64,000 nt of DNA from positions 24,712,744-24,776,743 of the forward strand of contig JALJCS010000004.1 of the NCBI GenBank assembly GCA_023055355.1. Reading direction: 5' to 3'. The stretch comes from Agelaius tricolor (lineage: Eukaryota; Chordata; Aves; Passeriformes; Icteridae). The translations under genes were made by a program, and so were the position numbers. Each line of letters begins with the position of its first letter. Positions within the stretch are counted from its first letter, which is position 1. The notes under the pieces are model-generated. The model was not told the origin of the DNA. It ran no database searches and saw only the letters and a program-made list of their open reading frames with translations. This document shows positions 26,216-39,615 of this stretch, one piece after another.

Positions 26216-29200
26216 AAATATTACAGAAACAGCTCCATTATATCCTTTGCTATAAACAGGTGGGTTTGCCTGAAAGTTGTTTGCAGCTCAAGAGTGAGCT
26301 ACTTGTGAAAGCAGACAAGAATTTGAAAATGGCAGAAGCCAGGTGATTTAGAAAAATCACTGGTAAAAAAGGTCCTTTTTTATGGAAAACTTGGGCCAAG
26401 GAAAATTGCCTGTTTTCTGAACAGTTTCAAAGCACAGGATCCCTCAATCAGGCCTAATAAAGAAGTCACTGTCTACTGTGCATCACTGTGAGAGCACTAA
26501 AACAAAGTAGACTAAGAATGCAATATATCACATGGGGTCATTGCACTAATGAACAGTTCAGGCCCAAACTCTCATTAGCTTCTCTGTAGAAAGAGAAACC
26601 TGGTAAAACAGGAAAAGGTCATATGAGAGAAGCTCTTCCCTGATACTATCTTAAACTTTTATTGTTGAAAGATAGGCTTTAGTTAATTTCAGACCTATTA
26701 AAAAAGAAATATTTTGTGATTAGGAACCAGTGAATAAGAGCAGAAAGCCTAAGTGCATAAAGCCATAAATACCTTAGTCCATGGGTTAACAATCTGTAAA
26801 AGTGTCAAAAAGCATTGCTTAAGTGATAAAAGACACCCACTGTTAACTAGAAGCATGGGTGCTGTTGGCACCAGTCCATATTCATATATGGAAGGCATCT
26901 TTTTAGTTCCTTCTGAAAAGGCAAATCTTTTCTGTTAATAACATTCTTTCTTAGGTTAAAAGCAACAGTTTCCTCTGTATGTGTTCTCACCCAGATTTCT
27001 CAGTCCAAAATGGTTTCATTTCCAATACTTAACAGTTTTAATATTTATGCTAATCTATATTCCTTGGAATAAATTTTCAGATTGGGATGTTTAAGAAAAT
27101 GAAGTAAATAGTTTCAAAAGTTATTAGGAACCCTTTTAAAATAAGTCTAGATGATCAATGTGTTTCCTAAGATTTTGTGGTTTGAGTTGTCAAAATGATC
27201 TTGCTAAAGCAGAGCAAAATTTTTACTAGGAAAATGCACAACTTTGTATGTATCTATATTCATTTGTTCTTGTGATATTGACCCAATTAGTTAATGCTGG
27301 GAGAAAATTTTGGTACAGAGCAACTTCACTGGTATTTTTATGCCTTATAATGAGAATGAGATAAGGCCTTTCTTCCTTTTTTCATTTCAAGCAAGCTAGT
27401 AAAAAAGAAAGTAGTGAACTTGTAATAGTTAAATTGTTTCTGTGCCTATTTGATTTTTTTTCTTTTTATACTTTTAGCACTTGAAAGCCAAATATGACTG
27501 CCTTTTAGTGTTTGCTTTTTTTTTTTGAGGGAATGGATTTTAGGTAAGTTAAAGCTCATGCTGAAATTAATAAAGAAAAAATACAGTTAATGGAAATCTG
27601 CAGAAACCAGTTCTCAGCTAGTAATTTTGCTGCAAGAAGCAGAAATTGATGGATAAACCAGATGTTTAAGAGTAGCCTGCAGCTAGACAACTGAGCTTAG
27701 TTTGCTGATGTCTTTAAAGTTTGCATGGACACTTGTTCTTCATCACTGCAGTCTGTTTCATATTATCATGATTATTTTACAGCTAAAAATCTTGTAAGGT
27801 TTTTCAGAAATTTAGGAAGGAAATGGTTTTTTTTTTTTCAAAAATGCTTGATTTTTCAGAGCAGTGTCAAGTAATGCTGCAGTGTGTTTCAAAAAGGTTT
27901 GATGCTGTGTAGTGTGTAAGAATCTCTCTTGGTACTCTGAGTGGGTTGTGTTGTTTTTTGGGTTGGGTTTTGTTGCACAGGATTAATTCAGTTGTAAATA
28001 AGTGGCATACACTCACACAGTCAGGTACAGAGTTTGTATTTTGACTATGTGTCTGTGAGAGCTGGAGCTGATGTTGATTTAAGGAGAGCAGATGTTAATG
28101 GTGTTGTTCTTAAGTATTCTGTTGCCCAAATAGGCATCTCTCATCGTGAGAAAAGGCAACAAAAGGCAGTAAATCTGCCTGCTCTATTATGAAGGGCAAC
28201 AATAGATTGATTTATGGGGAAAAAGCAACTCTTAGGCTTAGGTAGTGAAAACTGAGTTTTACAGACAGGATATTTCTGCTGTCATTTTTGAGAACAATTT
28301 TGTTCTGTCTTAATCATGAGGCAAGGAGAGTCAGAAAATGTTGGTTAGCCTGGATAACACATTATGATACACAGTTGTATAAAATTTCAAGTGTAAGCAG
28401 GTTTAATTTTCAATAGTAGGCCATTATTTTCTAATCTGATTTTCACTGTTCCTTCTGTATGGCCACTTCTTTTGTGTTCTCTGTTAGCATCCCCTTTGCC
28501 CACATACCAGATTCATACTTTGTCTCATGTACACAGATGAGTGTGCAAGGATGTATCATTGAGTCTAAGAATCACCCAGAAAGTATATAGAGACATGCAA
28601 CCTGGCAGCAGGAGGCAAGACTCTTCAGTACTGAGGAGTAAAAGAGTACAGAATTTTTCTATGAAGTAATAGACTTCCTCATTAAACTAAAGGGAAATTT
28701 ACACATTTTAAACAATAGTAGGAAAAAATTTGTGTAGAACTGTTTGTTAAATAATACACACTGATTTTAATAGCCCTGTTTAAAAATCCAGTTCTCTTTT
28801 GTAATTGGTAAATTCTAGATAATTTCTCTTTGTAACCAAGCATACCTTCTGATTCAATCACATTTACAGTCTGCGGAGTTTTGATACATATGAAAAGGGT
28901 TAGGAGAATTTCAGTCACAGAATTAAAGTTTCATTTGAATCCCTATATTAAGACTTATTTTCTAAGGGAGATAAAAGAAAACTGTCTGAGGTTTTCTGGC
29001 ATTTAGTGTGGTCTGCTCAGGTCTTTTGTTTTTCAATTCCACAATGTCATTGCTAATTTGAAAAACATTGCATTTCCAGTATGACAAAGATGCTGTAGGT
29101 CCATTATAAACGCATTTAGGCTTTCATGTTGTATAATCTTTCAAACAAGGCTTTGGAAACTAGTTGTTAGACTTTAGCAAAGAACTAGACATGATGTAGT

Positions 29201-29403
29201 AGTGTGTGTGTATGGTGAGTGTAACAGTAATTTCCACAATGTTTGCCTCACTGACACCTGAAGTTAAAGTCTTTGAGTACTATTTGGCCCCACAGTTTCT
29301 TTTTCTTGACAGAATGTTTTAGGCAGTAACTAACCATAAGAGTTTTTCTAGGCAAAAGAATTTCTCTTAAAATGTTATTTATTTTCTTTTTTTTTCTTTT
29401 AAG

Positions 29404-29482
29404 TCTGAACAGCCCAGTCCTGCCAGTTCCAGCTCCAGTTCCAGTTCCAGTTTTACACCATCTCAAAACAACAGACAACAAG
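29404..29482 (+). CDS. MLLT3: MLLT3 (AF9) exon with Ser-rich run
   Basis: 79 nt, entering in phase 0 after ttcttttaag and leaving with one base of a Gly codon before gtatca. It encodes SEQPSPASSSSSSSSSF then TPSQNNRQQG, nearly identical to the corresponding human AF9 segment. The nine-Ser run is coded by alternating AGT/AGC and TCC codons, a hexameric AGTTCC-like repeat that is prone to length change. The segment is predicted to be disordered. The donor gtatca is weaker than the others in the gene. Confidence 0.95.
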
Positions 29483-32400
29483 GTATCAGTAAAAGAAAAG
29501 AAATTGAAATGAATGTGTGAAATGAATGGGCCAATAAAAACAGAACTCATGGCATCTCATGACCTCTTTTCTTCTGTGTTTCACTGCCTGAACTGGCCAC
29601 AGTTTTGATTTAGAGACTTTCCTGCAGGTTGTTTTCAGATGTGGATTTAAGGGCAAAATAAAAGGAGAGAAAGAAACTGGGAATCTGAGAAAAGGGTGTG
29701 ATTATTGGTTGTTTTGAAGGACTGAATACATGCCAGTCACTTAACAGAGGATAAACCCAATAGAGGTTGTCTTTTTGAGTTGTCCTTCTGCAGGGTTAGA
29801 TAGCATGGCACCTGGCTCCATCTGAAGCCCTAGAAAAGTGTGGTTTCCCATGGGCAGCCAACAGAAACCCACAGATGTATTTATTAAAACCCTTTCAAAG
29901 GCTCTGAGCATTCCATACTACTGGGAAGTTTTAAGAGCACACAATATTTACTTCAAATACATGGCAGGGAAGGATGATGGTTAGATTTAAAGTTAGAATT
30001 TTGGTTTTCTGGATAATACTTTCAGTTTACTTGAAACTCAATGGAGAATGCATTTTTCTTCCTGGACGCTTTGCCAAGGCACGTTTTCTGTAAATAAGTT
30101 GATATTCATTCTCCATGATCTATTAAACTACTTAGTTCCTGGTTGGCTTCCTTCCCTGGTTTATAAGATTGTACAACCGATACATTCTTAATGAGTTTTT
30201 GTTTTATTATTTGGATAAGGAGCATTAAAAAAGCAGTCTTTGACTTAACAAAATTGTTTGTTTTAGCCATTTATATTCCTCAATGGTAAACTTGATTTAG
30301 GGTTATGACAATACATTAGTGCCTCAGGCACACTGACTTTAAATAGATTTGTACATGACTATGTGATGCATATCTATCCTAGTGCCTTTCTGTAGGTGAC
30401 TGGTACTGATATTCTGATGTTTTCTGGCAGTGTTATCCCATGTGAAAGAAGGCAAAAACTTGAAATGAATGGTGGTAATGACTGGCTTCAGGCAGTTAAT
30501 ATTTACCTAACAATAAACAGATACACTTCCTGCTGAACCCCTATTTTTGTTCTCACAAAAACATTAGTGGTGTGAACTGTCCATTACAAGCCAAAAGACT
30601 TAGATACCCACTTCTGCATCTGTTATCTTTGCTGGGAAAAAATTTAGTAGTTTCTTCTGAGCAGACTGGTCCCATCCATCTTTTCTGGATCATATACAAG
30701 AGGTATCACAGATTGTCTTTCAGTTCTTCTCTAGAATAGATGGGAGATTTGTCCTCCAGTGTCAACAGCTCTGAAGTGCAAATAGTCTGTGCATCTTCTC
30801 TTTTTTGCAGCATTAAATAGTGGTTTCTGCTTCCTTCTGGGAGTTCCAGAAACCCCAATAAACTAAGCATGTTTATTGTCCAGGCCATGCATTTGTATAT
30901 CAAAGGTATGGAGCACCAGGCATACCATGGCATGTTCACGATGTATGTCGTGATCTGGTCAGAAGCCATGCTTTTCCCCTTACCTGGAAGTTACTTGCTA
31001 GGACTGTTGCTCTTTTTCGGTTGCATTTAGACTCCAGTGCTCACTCATGTGTCAAAAAACCACAGCATGAACTTTTTTCACCTCTTTTTGCATAAACAGT
31101 GGGCTAACTTGAGGTTCCTCAAGTTCTTCTGTCCTTGGGGCTTACTTTGATATTTATCTATTTCCTTACGAAGAAAACTTGCTCATGGGCAACTCCTAAT
31201 TTTCAGTTTCTCCTTAACTATTCTGATATCTTAGGAGGCAACAACTTCACAAACCTTTAAAAAGGTGGTTATGGAATTTTAGAGTAAGTGTGCAAGAAGC
31301 AGAAGCATGTGCTATCCATGCTAGGAAAAAAAAAGACCTAAAAATTAATGCTTTGCTAATTGGTAGAAAAGTCTGCTGAAAAGTTAGGTAGCAATGTGCT
31401 TTTCAGACTCCCAGACATGCTCCTACACTAAGTGAGAACTTGTTTGAATGACAAGTTGTTCAATGCTGATGGGGCTGTCAGTGATGGATGTATCTGAGGA
31501 GTCCAAGTTTCTCTTTATTACTGCTTCTGTAAAAGCCCTTTCCCTCTTTCAAGGGTCAGATGGTAAGTTATTCAGTCAGACTACAAGTTGTCATTTGCAA
31601 CTGAGCATTGTCTTCCTGAGATTCAAACAGGGACGGAAAATGGAGCACAACTCTGCTGCTTCTACATATCAGCTGTGGGTGCATGGACAAGATGTACTTC
31701 CATACTGTCACCTATAAAAATGTCTGGTCAACCAGGAACTTGCCTATGGTTTTCTTTCCTAGGGTGTGAAAACAGAGAAAAGGCTCATTTCTCTGAACTG
31801 TCCAAATTGTGTCAATTTACAGAAAGTTCCAGGGCAGCCTTAGTGATAAATCATTCCAAACAACAGCTTGGAAGTCACTTGCACAAAACTAGTCAAAATG
31901 CCTATGGCCTGAACTTTGCTATGTCTGGAACAGTCCATAAAACTGTCCTCCCCCATGAAGGGAGCACTGTCATACTCATTACCCTGTTGTGAGTATGACT
32001 GACAGATGTCTCCCTTCTCTGCTGGCAGTGACCAGGGAGGACAGTCCTTGACTCAATTTTGCCATAGCAAATAAAGAGTTGAAAGCTTCATCTCTGGCTC
32101 AATGTGTTCATGTTAGTACTGTGTTTCTTGGGCTGAAGGAATTGCAACCATAATAGTAATTGCTGTTCTTACAGCCATCACTGGTGCTTTCAACTGCTGC
32201 TTCATGTCATAGATGGGCTATACGTCATAGTTAAATGTTCTATGGCACTGGGACATTTTACTTTCTTCCCTCTTCTAATCTGCTTTTGCCCATTCTTATT
32301 TCAAGCAGCTGTAGTGTTACACTTCCCCGCTCTATTAAACATATTTTTCTTTCTGTAACTGTCTCTTAGAGTAAAAAGAGTGAAAATCAAAACCCCAACT

Positions 32401-33115
32401 GAGTTCAATGCAGTTTTGTGAGCAAGTTAAGCTTCGTACCTTCTTGCTAATACAGGAAAAATGATAACATGGTGTTGGATGGTATTGATGCACTTCATAC
32501 TTATCAACATGGGTGAAGTAGTTACTCCACTTGAAATTGACCCTGAAATAATGGGAACAGCTGAAGGTAATATACATAGAAACCAAGAAGACAAAATGAC
32601 TGCATTGTACAGTACAATTTAGTCAGAGTGATTTGTTAGAACCAACCTCTCATACATGGATTAACCTAACAAATGTACTAATACTGATCAATATGTCCCT
32701 GTAGATCTTTACTCACATATAATGAAAAAGCAGAAAATACTAAACCCCAGCAATACAAAAGAAGCATGCTTTTAGTAAGCATACATTTCATGTCAATTTC
32801 TCCTGTCGTGACAGTATTTTACTTACTTCAGCTATGGTCCAGGGTGCAAATTGTTCTAACACTTGAACATGTGAGTCACTTCATTGTCAAGAGTAAGTCT
32901 GTTGAAGCTGACAGAGTTGCTCATGTGAGTAAAGATTCATGAATATATGGACAGGTCCCTGCAGTATAATCCCCCAGTGCATTACTTAGTTTGTTTAATT
33001 TTTAAGACTCTCCTCTCTCAACACTATGTGGGGAAGACAGTTTTTAAAGCTGGGTAAATTGCCCAAAATACTGGGAAGTAAACTTCGTTGATTTTTATTG
33101 TCTCTGTTGTTTTAG
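29483..33115 (+). other. MLLT3: MLLT3 intron, 3.6 kb
   Basis: Unique AT-rich intron sequence from donor gtatca to acceptor ctctgttgttttag. No repeat family or gene was recognised. A 134-codon open stretch near 31588-31992 has no recognisable domain and no splice or conservation support. Confidence 0.8.
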
Positions 33116-33248
33116 GTCCATTGAGGACTATAATGAAAGATCTGCATTCAGATGATAATGAAGATGAATCAGATGAAGCAGATGACAAGGACAATGACTC
33201 TGAGTTGGAACAACCTGTAAATATACGAGGAGGAGGCAGGAGTCGCAG
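33116..33248 (+). CDS. MLLT3: MLLT3 (AF9) acidic exon
   Basis: 133 nt. It completes a Gly codon from the previous exon and ends with two bases of an Arg codon before gtgagt. It encodes PLRTIMKDLHSDD, then an acidic run (NEDESDEADDKDNDSELE), then QPVNIRGGGRSRR. Human AF9 has PLRSIMKDLHSDDNEEESDE at this position. The acidic patch followed by an Arg/Gly-rich patch is a conserved feature of AF9 and ENL. Phases agree exactly with both neighbours. It is predicted to be disordered, with no catalytic residue. Confidence 0.96.
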
Positions 33249-34777
33249 GTGAGTGTCTCGTGATTGAAAGTGGCCTGCTGACCAAGACGTGTAGTGCTTG
33301 TTAGTAACAAAGTGAGGTCCGATGTTCTCAGAGTGCTGAGTAGCAAATGGGCAGAAAAGTCACTCTTTCTAAAGCATGTGCACATAAAAGAGCCCTTTTT
33401 AAACACTAACACAACTAGCCGTTCCTGATACAAACTCTTCCTGTACTATCAATACGGTTATGATGATCCTCATTTGCTTGACTTTACTCAATTTAATGCG
33501 ATTGTGACTTGAGACGAGGAGTTATAATTACTCCCTGGCCTAAATTAGAGAAAATTGTCCTTCAACTGTTGAATAAGCTATTCCATACATAGTCACAAGA
33601 CCTCTTTGCTTACCAGTTTTACATTAAGCTGTTAAATTGAATCCAAATCAATGAAATTTGAATTTCAAGTAAATTCTGTGCTGAATAGAGTAGATAATGC
33701 ATAAAAATGCATCAGAGGGTAAAGCAAGCATCTGTCAAAAACCTTTTTTAATTTTTTATTTTTTAAAAGAAGCTTCTGCATCCTTGCTGCAACCTTCAGA
33801 AGCATCCCAAAACTCATCTGGTGTTCAGGCAGCTTGAAGCTCCATCCAAATGATGTTCAAAGTTATGGAAGAAACTGAAACTGCGTCTCTCAAACATTCT
33901 ACATATTAGGTTCTTTATGTAATTCAGAGGATTTTCCTGTTAGAGCACAGCACCTGAGTGGCAGTGTCAGCTACCGCTTGAATGGGAAGATAACAGGAAA
34001 ACTTTAATGAATGCAGCTGCTTCCCTGGTGTATTTTAGCAGCTGGAATCAAGGAGAGAAAGACCAAGATGACTAGCTGTTTGAGAACTTGTTGTCAGTGA
34101 TTGTGTAAAGGATTGTTTCAAGCTCAGCTTGTCTCCTAGTGTGGAGATTTTGGTTTTTTTTTGATGGAACTTTAAGGCTGTTGTTTTTCTACTTCATTTT
34201 GTCCCAATTAACTAATGGGTTATTTTCCCAACAAAAAATATTCTCTGTTGTTCATAAGTGAATGAAAGGTGAAACTGACTAGGAGCTGGGCTTTTTTTGT
34301 GACCTCTTCTGAGATGCTAAGTTTTTTAATTTTAATCAGGAAAAGCTGTGTTAACTTTTGACAATAAACAAGGAACTTTTCAGTAAAACATGTATTCAGG
34401 TGGGATGTACAGCTGTTTGGAAAGCTTTTAGGAGAGCAGAAAAGAATCCCTAAAGGCCACTTTCCTTCTCTGACATAGCTGTGAACTGAGATAGGGAGAA
34501 GCAGTTGAATTTTGTAGGTGTTTAACCATTTCTGTAAACTTAGCTGCTGTTAACTCAGCCAAGTGCAGACAGGCAGCCTCCTTCTTTGTGCTACAAAGAG
34601 TTTTTTCCAGAGTGCAGCCCTGCTCAGATGCCTCTCTTCCATGTGACCTTGATGAACAATAGCCTGCTTAGCAAGGGATTGGTCATTGTAAGTCCCTACC
34701 TCAAAGTCCAAGGTTGGCTCACCCCATTTGACAGCCCTTTGTCTGCAGATGTAATACTGTGGCTCTTTTTTCTGCAG
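33249..34777 (+). other. MLLT3: MLLT3 intron, 1.5 kb
   Basis: Donor gtgagt, acceptor ttttttctgcag. Unique sequence. I see no repeat or gene within it. Confidence 0.85.
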
Positions 34778-34877
34778 GGTTAGTCTGAGTGATGGCAGCG
34801 ACAGTGATAGCAGCTCAGCTTCCTCACCGCTGCGTCATGATCCAGCACCATCGGTACTGAAAACCAGCAACAGCCAG
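34778..34877 (+). CDS. MLLT3: MLLT3 (AF9) Ser/Asp-rich exon
   Basis: 100 nt. The first G completes the split Arg codon, and the exon leaves in phase 0 at CAG|gtaaaa. It encodes VSLSDGSDSDSSSASSPLRH followed by DPAPSVLKTSNSQ. Human AF9 has VSLSDGSDSESSSASSPLHH then a Pro-rich stretch, so the identity is clear. The many Ser-Asp pairs look like casein kinase 2 sites, but this is inferred from motif alone. It is part of the disordered region preceding the AHD. Confidence 0.96.
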
Positions 34878-37682
34878 GTAAAAAATGCAGTTCAGATTTG
34901 TATAAGCAGCAGACAGAGTTAGCATCAGTCTCAAGAGTTTATTGATGCATCTCTTCTCCTTTTTCCCACCAGTGTTCATCTAGAAAGATACAGTATTTTT
35001 TTTTTTACTGCAGTAGAAGACACAATAGTTTTTACTTTGCATCAGAGTACTTGTTCTAGATTTTTAAGAGCTAACGTTATTTCTCAGGTAGCAACATAGG
35101 GTAGTTTGGTTTTTCAAAGAAAATAAAGTAAATTACCTAGAGTTGCAAAATACTCCAGGGACAAATGAGAATTAGCTTTTGGATAGTAAGTACCTCTCCC
35201 ACAGTAAGTATAAAATTAAGTATAAAAACTCACATTATTTACAAAATAAAATACACCATTTTTCAGTTATTTTAAGGAGACATGATTCATTCCCAGCATC
35301 AATTGCATCATATGTAAAGCTGTTAGGACACATACTGGCTACTTACACTTGTGATATATTTAAAATGGTGTCTATATGCACACAAGTTTGTGGTTTAGAG
35401 GGTGAGCTTAATAGGTGGGTCTTTTATATATCTGTTTTCTATAATTGCTTCAATTATCTGGCAGATATTATTTATTTGCCTTTATTTTTCTATTAAGATT
35501 TCCAGCATAAGCTATAGTACAAACTCCAAATATTAGCTAAGTTCAAATACATTGTGGGGGAAAAAACCCACAAACTAGGAAGTACTTTGTGCACAGAGAG
35601 ACAGTAATTTCATGTTCAGAAAATATTCATATTTTCTACCACTGTAGGCTCTTCTAAGTTGTCTATATAAAAGTTACAAGTTTTTTTTAAGAGATAGACT
35701 TGAAGTCAAAAAGCTGTCTGTAGGGGTGAAGAATGTTGCATTTACTGACCACATAAGCACAAGAAAAATAAAAAATCTGTCTTGTTGGCTGTTGTTTAAC
35801 GAAGACTGATTTCTAAAGAGCCAATGCAATTGTTAAGTAATTGTAAGTCTCAATATCAGCAGCCCACTCAGTCACATCTTTTGTGTTCCTTTGCCTGTTG
35901 GTGATGTAGTAGAAGGTCTATCTCCACATTTAGAAACTCCAAACAATAGCTGTGTGTCTACTAAAAAAAAAAAACAAAGCTTCACATACCCTCTTCCATT
36001 TCTTTAAGTGAGCTAAATTTTATAATCAGGCTGCAAATTGGAAATTTTGGGAAGCATTGTGAGAATTCAAATTGTGTGGACTGTAGCTACATTTGAAATC
36101 TCTTCTTGGTACCTTAGTGCTGCTTGCCAGGATGATCTTTTACTGATGAAATCAGGTTTGTGTTAACCAAGTTCCTTTATAGAACTGAAGAGCTAAGACA
36201 GAGTTTGTATTTGTATTAGCTTCCTCAGACATGATTAGTGCTGTATCTCATCTATAAAGTGCTTAAGATGTTAAATTTAAACTGCATATCAAGACCATTG
36301 CAAAGAAACTGCTTTTTTAAATACACTGTGTTCTTGACAAAGTTCTATTTGAAACCAAGAATTTTCTTCCTGTGAAAATTATAAATGTGTCTAAAAGGTA
36401 CTGAATCCATGATTGAAGTCCTGGTTTTTTGTAGGGTTGGGTGGGGGTTTTTTCAAGAAAAAACCCTAGAGGGTGTTGAACAGAATTACTAGAATTATTC
36501 TTCAAAAATGTATGTTTTGAATCTGAACATTCATCACTCTTGGCTAATTAAATCAAGTAAGGTTAACTCAGATCTACAGTCACTTTCTCTAGGTAGGAAA
36601 ATAGCTGTCTGCCAGCTGTGTTTTTAAGATGCTGGCCAGCCTGGGGAAGACATGCAATTTAATCATTTGTACCAAGGGAAGGAGAAACGAGAGAGTACTT
36701 GGGGGAAAACGTCAGTAAGGCTTGTAGAGGACTTGTTCTTACACACTTTATTTCCTTGTTTTAATTACTGAGTTTTATCCTGTGTTGTGGCTGTTGGGTA
36801 TGGTTTTTGGGGTTAATCATGCTGGTGATGTTAGTCTCACTTAAAACGAAATGTGAAACATAATCTCCCATTATCTGTGATTACTTAGTTTTCTTTGATG
36901 TTTTTCAGAAGAACTGGCTATATTCTAGGTTAGGAATGATATGCTGATATTTCTTTTAACTTTAAAAAAGCATTGTCTGTTGAAAAAATGGAAAGAACAA
37001 TCAACAGTTCATTTTCCCCCAAATATTTCTGCCTTTAGTTCTAAAAGTTTCAAGTCAAGCATGGTGTCCTGCTGCTTGTTGATGTACTCTTCTTGAATCT
37101 ATTTCAGTATCAGATGAAGCAATCTTGGCTTGTATGAGTGATAATAAATGGGTGTGAGAGGCATTTAAGGAAGGGTACCATATAAGTGCAAAAGTAATTA
37201 CTGCCCATGACTTCATTTTTCAGTTATAACTCATACAGTCAAACAGTCAAGGACTGTTTGAAAACCACTGCTGTCAAAGAAAAGAGATAGTATTGAGGGG
37301 GGAAAAAAGGAAGAGGAAAAGTACAGTGATAATGTTTCATTTCAAAGGCACTGGAGACACCCTCAGCATCATTTTGTGTCTGCCAAATCACCTCTTATCC
37401 TCCCAGCATGTCAAAGATAGGGGGAAAAAAGTGTTGAGAAGGCTTTAAGTGATGTAAAATTCCTACTTTTAAGGATTAATAATATCATTATCACCTCATT
37501 CCAGTATGTTGGCTTTTTCTGCTGTAAGTTACTGTTTTTTCTGAAAAGTATGAGTAAGTTCTATGGATTAAAGAATGAAAAGCTCAGTTTTGAGTTTGTT
37601 TTTTATTAACAGCAGAATTTTTCCACATAGAGTTATATCTGGTGATGCATTTAATTTTTACAGAATTTTCTTTATTTTCCAG
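34878..37682 (+). other. MLLT3: MLLT3 intron, 2.8 kb
   Basis: Donor gtaaaa, acceptor tttctttattttccag. AT-rich unique sequence with homopolymer runs. A short hairpin near 36447-36470 (gggtttttt and aaaaaaccc) is the only structure noticed. No gene is seen. Confidence 0.8.
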
Positions 37683-37754
37683 ATTTTAGAAGTGAAAAGT
37701 CCAATAAAGCAAAACAAAACAGATAAACAAATGAAGAATGGGGATTGTGATAAG
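37683..37754 (+). CDS. MLLT3: MLLT3 (AF9) exon just before the AHD
   Basis: 72 nt, phase 0 at both ends (acceptor ttttccag, donor GATAAG|gtaaat), 24 codons reading ILEVKSPIKQ, a Lys/Asn-rich middle and NGDCDK. Human AF9 has ILEVKSPIKQSKSDKQIKNG here. It joins the disordered linker to the AHD. Being phase 0 and a multiple of three, it could be skipped without a frameshift, though I have no evidence that it is. Confidence 0.96.
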
Positions 37755-39615
37755 GTAAATAACAATGAGGGAGCAATAAAGTCCTACAGAATATGATACT
37801 ACTATAGCAATAAATACTATATTACTGTAGCAATAAACTACTCCAGAATATGTGCTTACCAAATACCAACCTTTGTTACAGAATGAAAATCTTAATACAT
37901 GTTTGCTTTGAATTCCTTTAGATGCAGATCTTTTTCTGTTTTCTTTCTATAATTCTTGTATCTTCTCTCATATTTTGAATTTTTTTCCTTCTTTTCAATC
38001 AGGTGATTTGGCAAATTTCACCAGTTGGGACTCTTCCATCTATTTATTTTATCTACTGTCCACCATAAGTTTGTGCTGTGCTTCACAGAGGAATGAGATG
38101 TAGATGAAAATTCACAGATGTATTCCTAGCCTGCAAATGAATCAGGGGAAAAAAGAAAATCTATTTTCCAGAATCCTTTCTGAAGGCTGTGCATTAGGAA
38201 GTGGCAGTGTGATTTAGCATGTTAACTAAAATGACATGAAGCAACTGTAACAGTTTAACACTGAGATAGTTTGATTTACATCTGTCTAATGGTTGTGAGC
38301 AAGAGCTCTCAATCCTTCCGTGAGCGAACATATCACAATTGCCCACTATGGACAAGTTTCTCTGAACGCTTGTATTTTACTGGTATTAGTGTCAATTTTG
38401 TGATGATAATTTGAGGCAAAAGATGGAAGTTGCAGCATCAAGATTTTTAGTGTCTAGATTTTTATCTGCAATACCTAGATTTTTAGTGCTCTGATATTTT
38501 GGTTTGCATTTTGGTCGCTTAGGTTGAGTGCCATATCTCATTCTGCTTACAAGCAAAAAAAAAAAAAAAAAGTTTTTAATGGCTCAGTAGCCATTTCTGA
38601 AGGAGAAAGTTGATAATAAGGTGGAGAGGTGAGACATGTTTAACATCCCAGGGAAGAAGCGCTAGAACTTACCTTTGGATTTATCTTGCTTAGTCTTTCT
38701 TTCCCCGTTGACACAAAAGAAATAATTACGTACCTCTAGAGAAAATGATTGATTTGATTTTGAGTCTTTGGGTTTGGTTCTTATGTAGAAAGATGGAATA
38801 TGTTTTCTAAAGATGCTGTTTTGGCATCCCCAGTCTTATGATGCTTTCTGGCACAGTTGAGATACAGAGATTATCAGCAAATAATGACCACCTATGAAGA
38901 TTTCTGTCAGTGTGAAGTATCTTAAAAAAACACAAAAAATTATATTTCTGTTGTATTAAGCTAGAGAATGCCAGACTATTAATAAAAAATACACTTCAAA
39001 GAAGAGTTTGGTCTTATCTCAAGTCCTGTGTGCCGTAGTGTAAGAAGGATTTAAAGCTATTAGAGAGCATTCAAAGGGGGTCTGCAAACATAGGGAAAGG
39101 CCTAGAGGGGAAGGAGCCTCTGAGGTCACTTGGTCTGTCCAGCCTGGAGAATAGGAGACTGCAGGGGGAGAACTCATTGTCTGAGGGAAGACCTCCTGAG
39201 AGGAAGAGGAGGGGCAACACTGATCTCTTCTCCATGGTGACCAGTGACATGACCCAAGGCAATAGCCTGAAGCTGAGTCAGGAGAGGCTGGATATTAGAA
39301 AAAGGTTCTTCACCCAGAGGGTGGCCAGTCCCCAGAATGGGCTCCCCAGCAAAATGGTCACAGCACCAGCCTGACAGAGTTCAAGAAGCTCAGAGAAAGG
39401 ACAATGCTCTCAGGCACATGCTGTGACCCTTGGCGCTGTCCTGTGCAGAGCCAAGAGCTGGACTCAGTGATCCCTCTGGGTCTCTTCCAGCTCAAGATAT
39501 TGATTCCAAGATTTAAAATGAGATTTCTATACTGGTTTTGAAGACATCTGAAGTTTATGAATACATTGCTATGACTTAATTAACAAGTTGTTTATGGGGG
39601 GGAATTTTTTTCTAG
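37755..39615 (+). other. MLLT3: MLLT3 intron, 1.9 kb, containing a CR1
   Basis: Donor gtaaat, acceptor ggaattttttttctag. It contains an A17-type homopolymer near 38555 and a + strand CR1 copy whose tail ends about 97 bp before the exon. Repeated atttttagtg-like blocks around 38440-38490 are a small local duplication. No gene is seen. Confidence 0.8.
39071..39518 (+). mobile_element. CR1 LINE, 5'-truncated, sense to MLLT3
   Basis: It reads in order gtccagcctggagaatagga, a ggggcaacactgatctcttc block, gtgaccagtgacatgaccca, gctggatattagaaaaaggt, tcttcacccagagggtggcc, and tgacagagttcaagaagctc. It ends with gtctcttccagctcaagata and a degenerate ATTC-type tail near 39518. The frame at 39177-39374 retains RLDIRKRFFTQRV, the conserved end of CR1 ORF2. 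It is the least diverged CR1 piece in the window by eye, and it sits directly upstream of an AHD exon. Confidence 0.9.

Larger units (their letters stand above)
13529..29403 (+). other. MLLT3: MLLT3 intron, 15.9 kb
   Basis: The longest intron in the window, from donor gtaagt to acceptor ttttttcttttaag. It is mostly AT-rich unique sequence with A/T homopolymers. Two CR1 3'-end fragments lie at 25.4-25.7 and 26.1 kb. A locally GC-rich patch at about 20390-20590 has no recognised identity. No nested gene, tRNA or additional AF9/ENL-like exon was seen. The frame continuing past the donor to 13828 is simply read-through into intron. Confidence 0.8.

Noticed and set aside
31588..31992. 134-codon frame in an MLLT3 intron
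   Set aside because: No ATG at its first codon, no recognised domain, and no suitable splice sites in phase with AF9.
36435..36470. Possible G-quadruplex at gggttgggtggggg
   Set aside because: Only three separate G runs of three or more are present, so a standard four-run quadruplex cannot form here.
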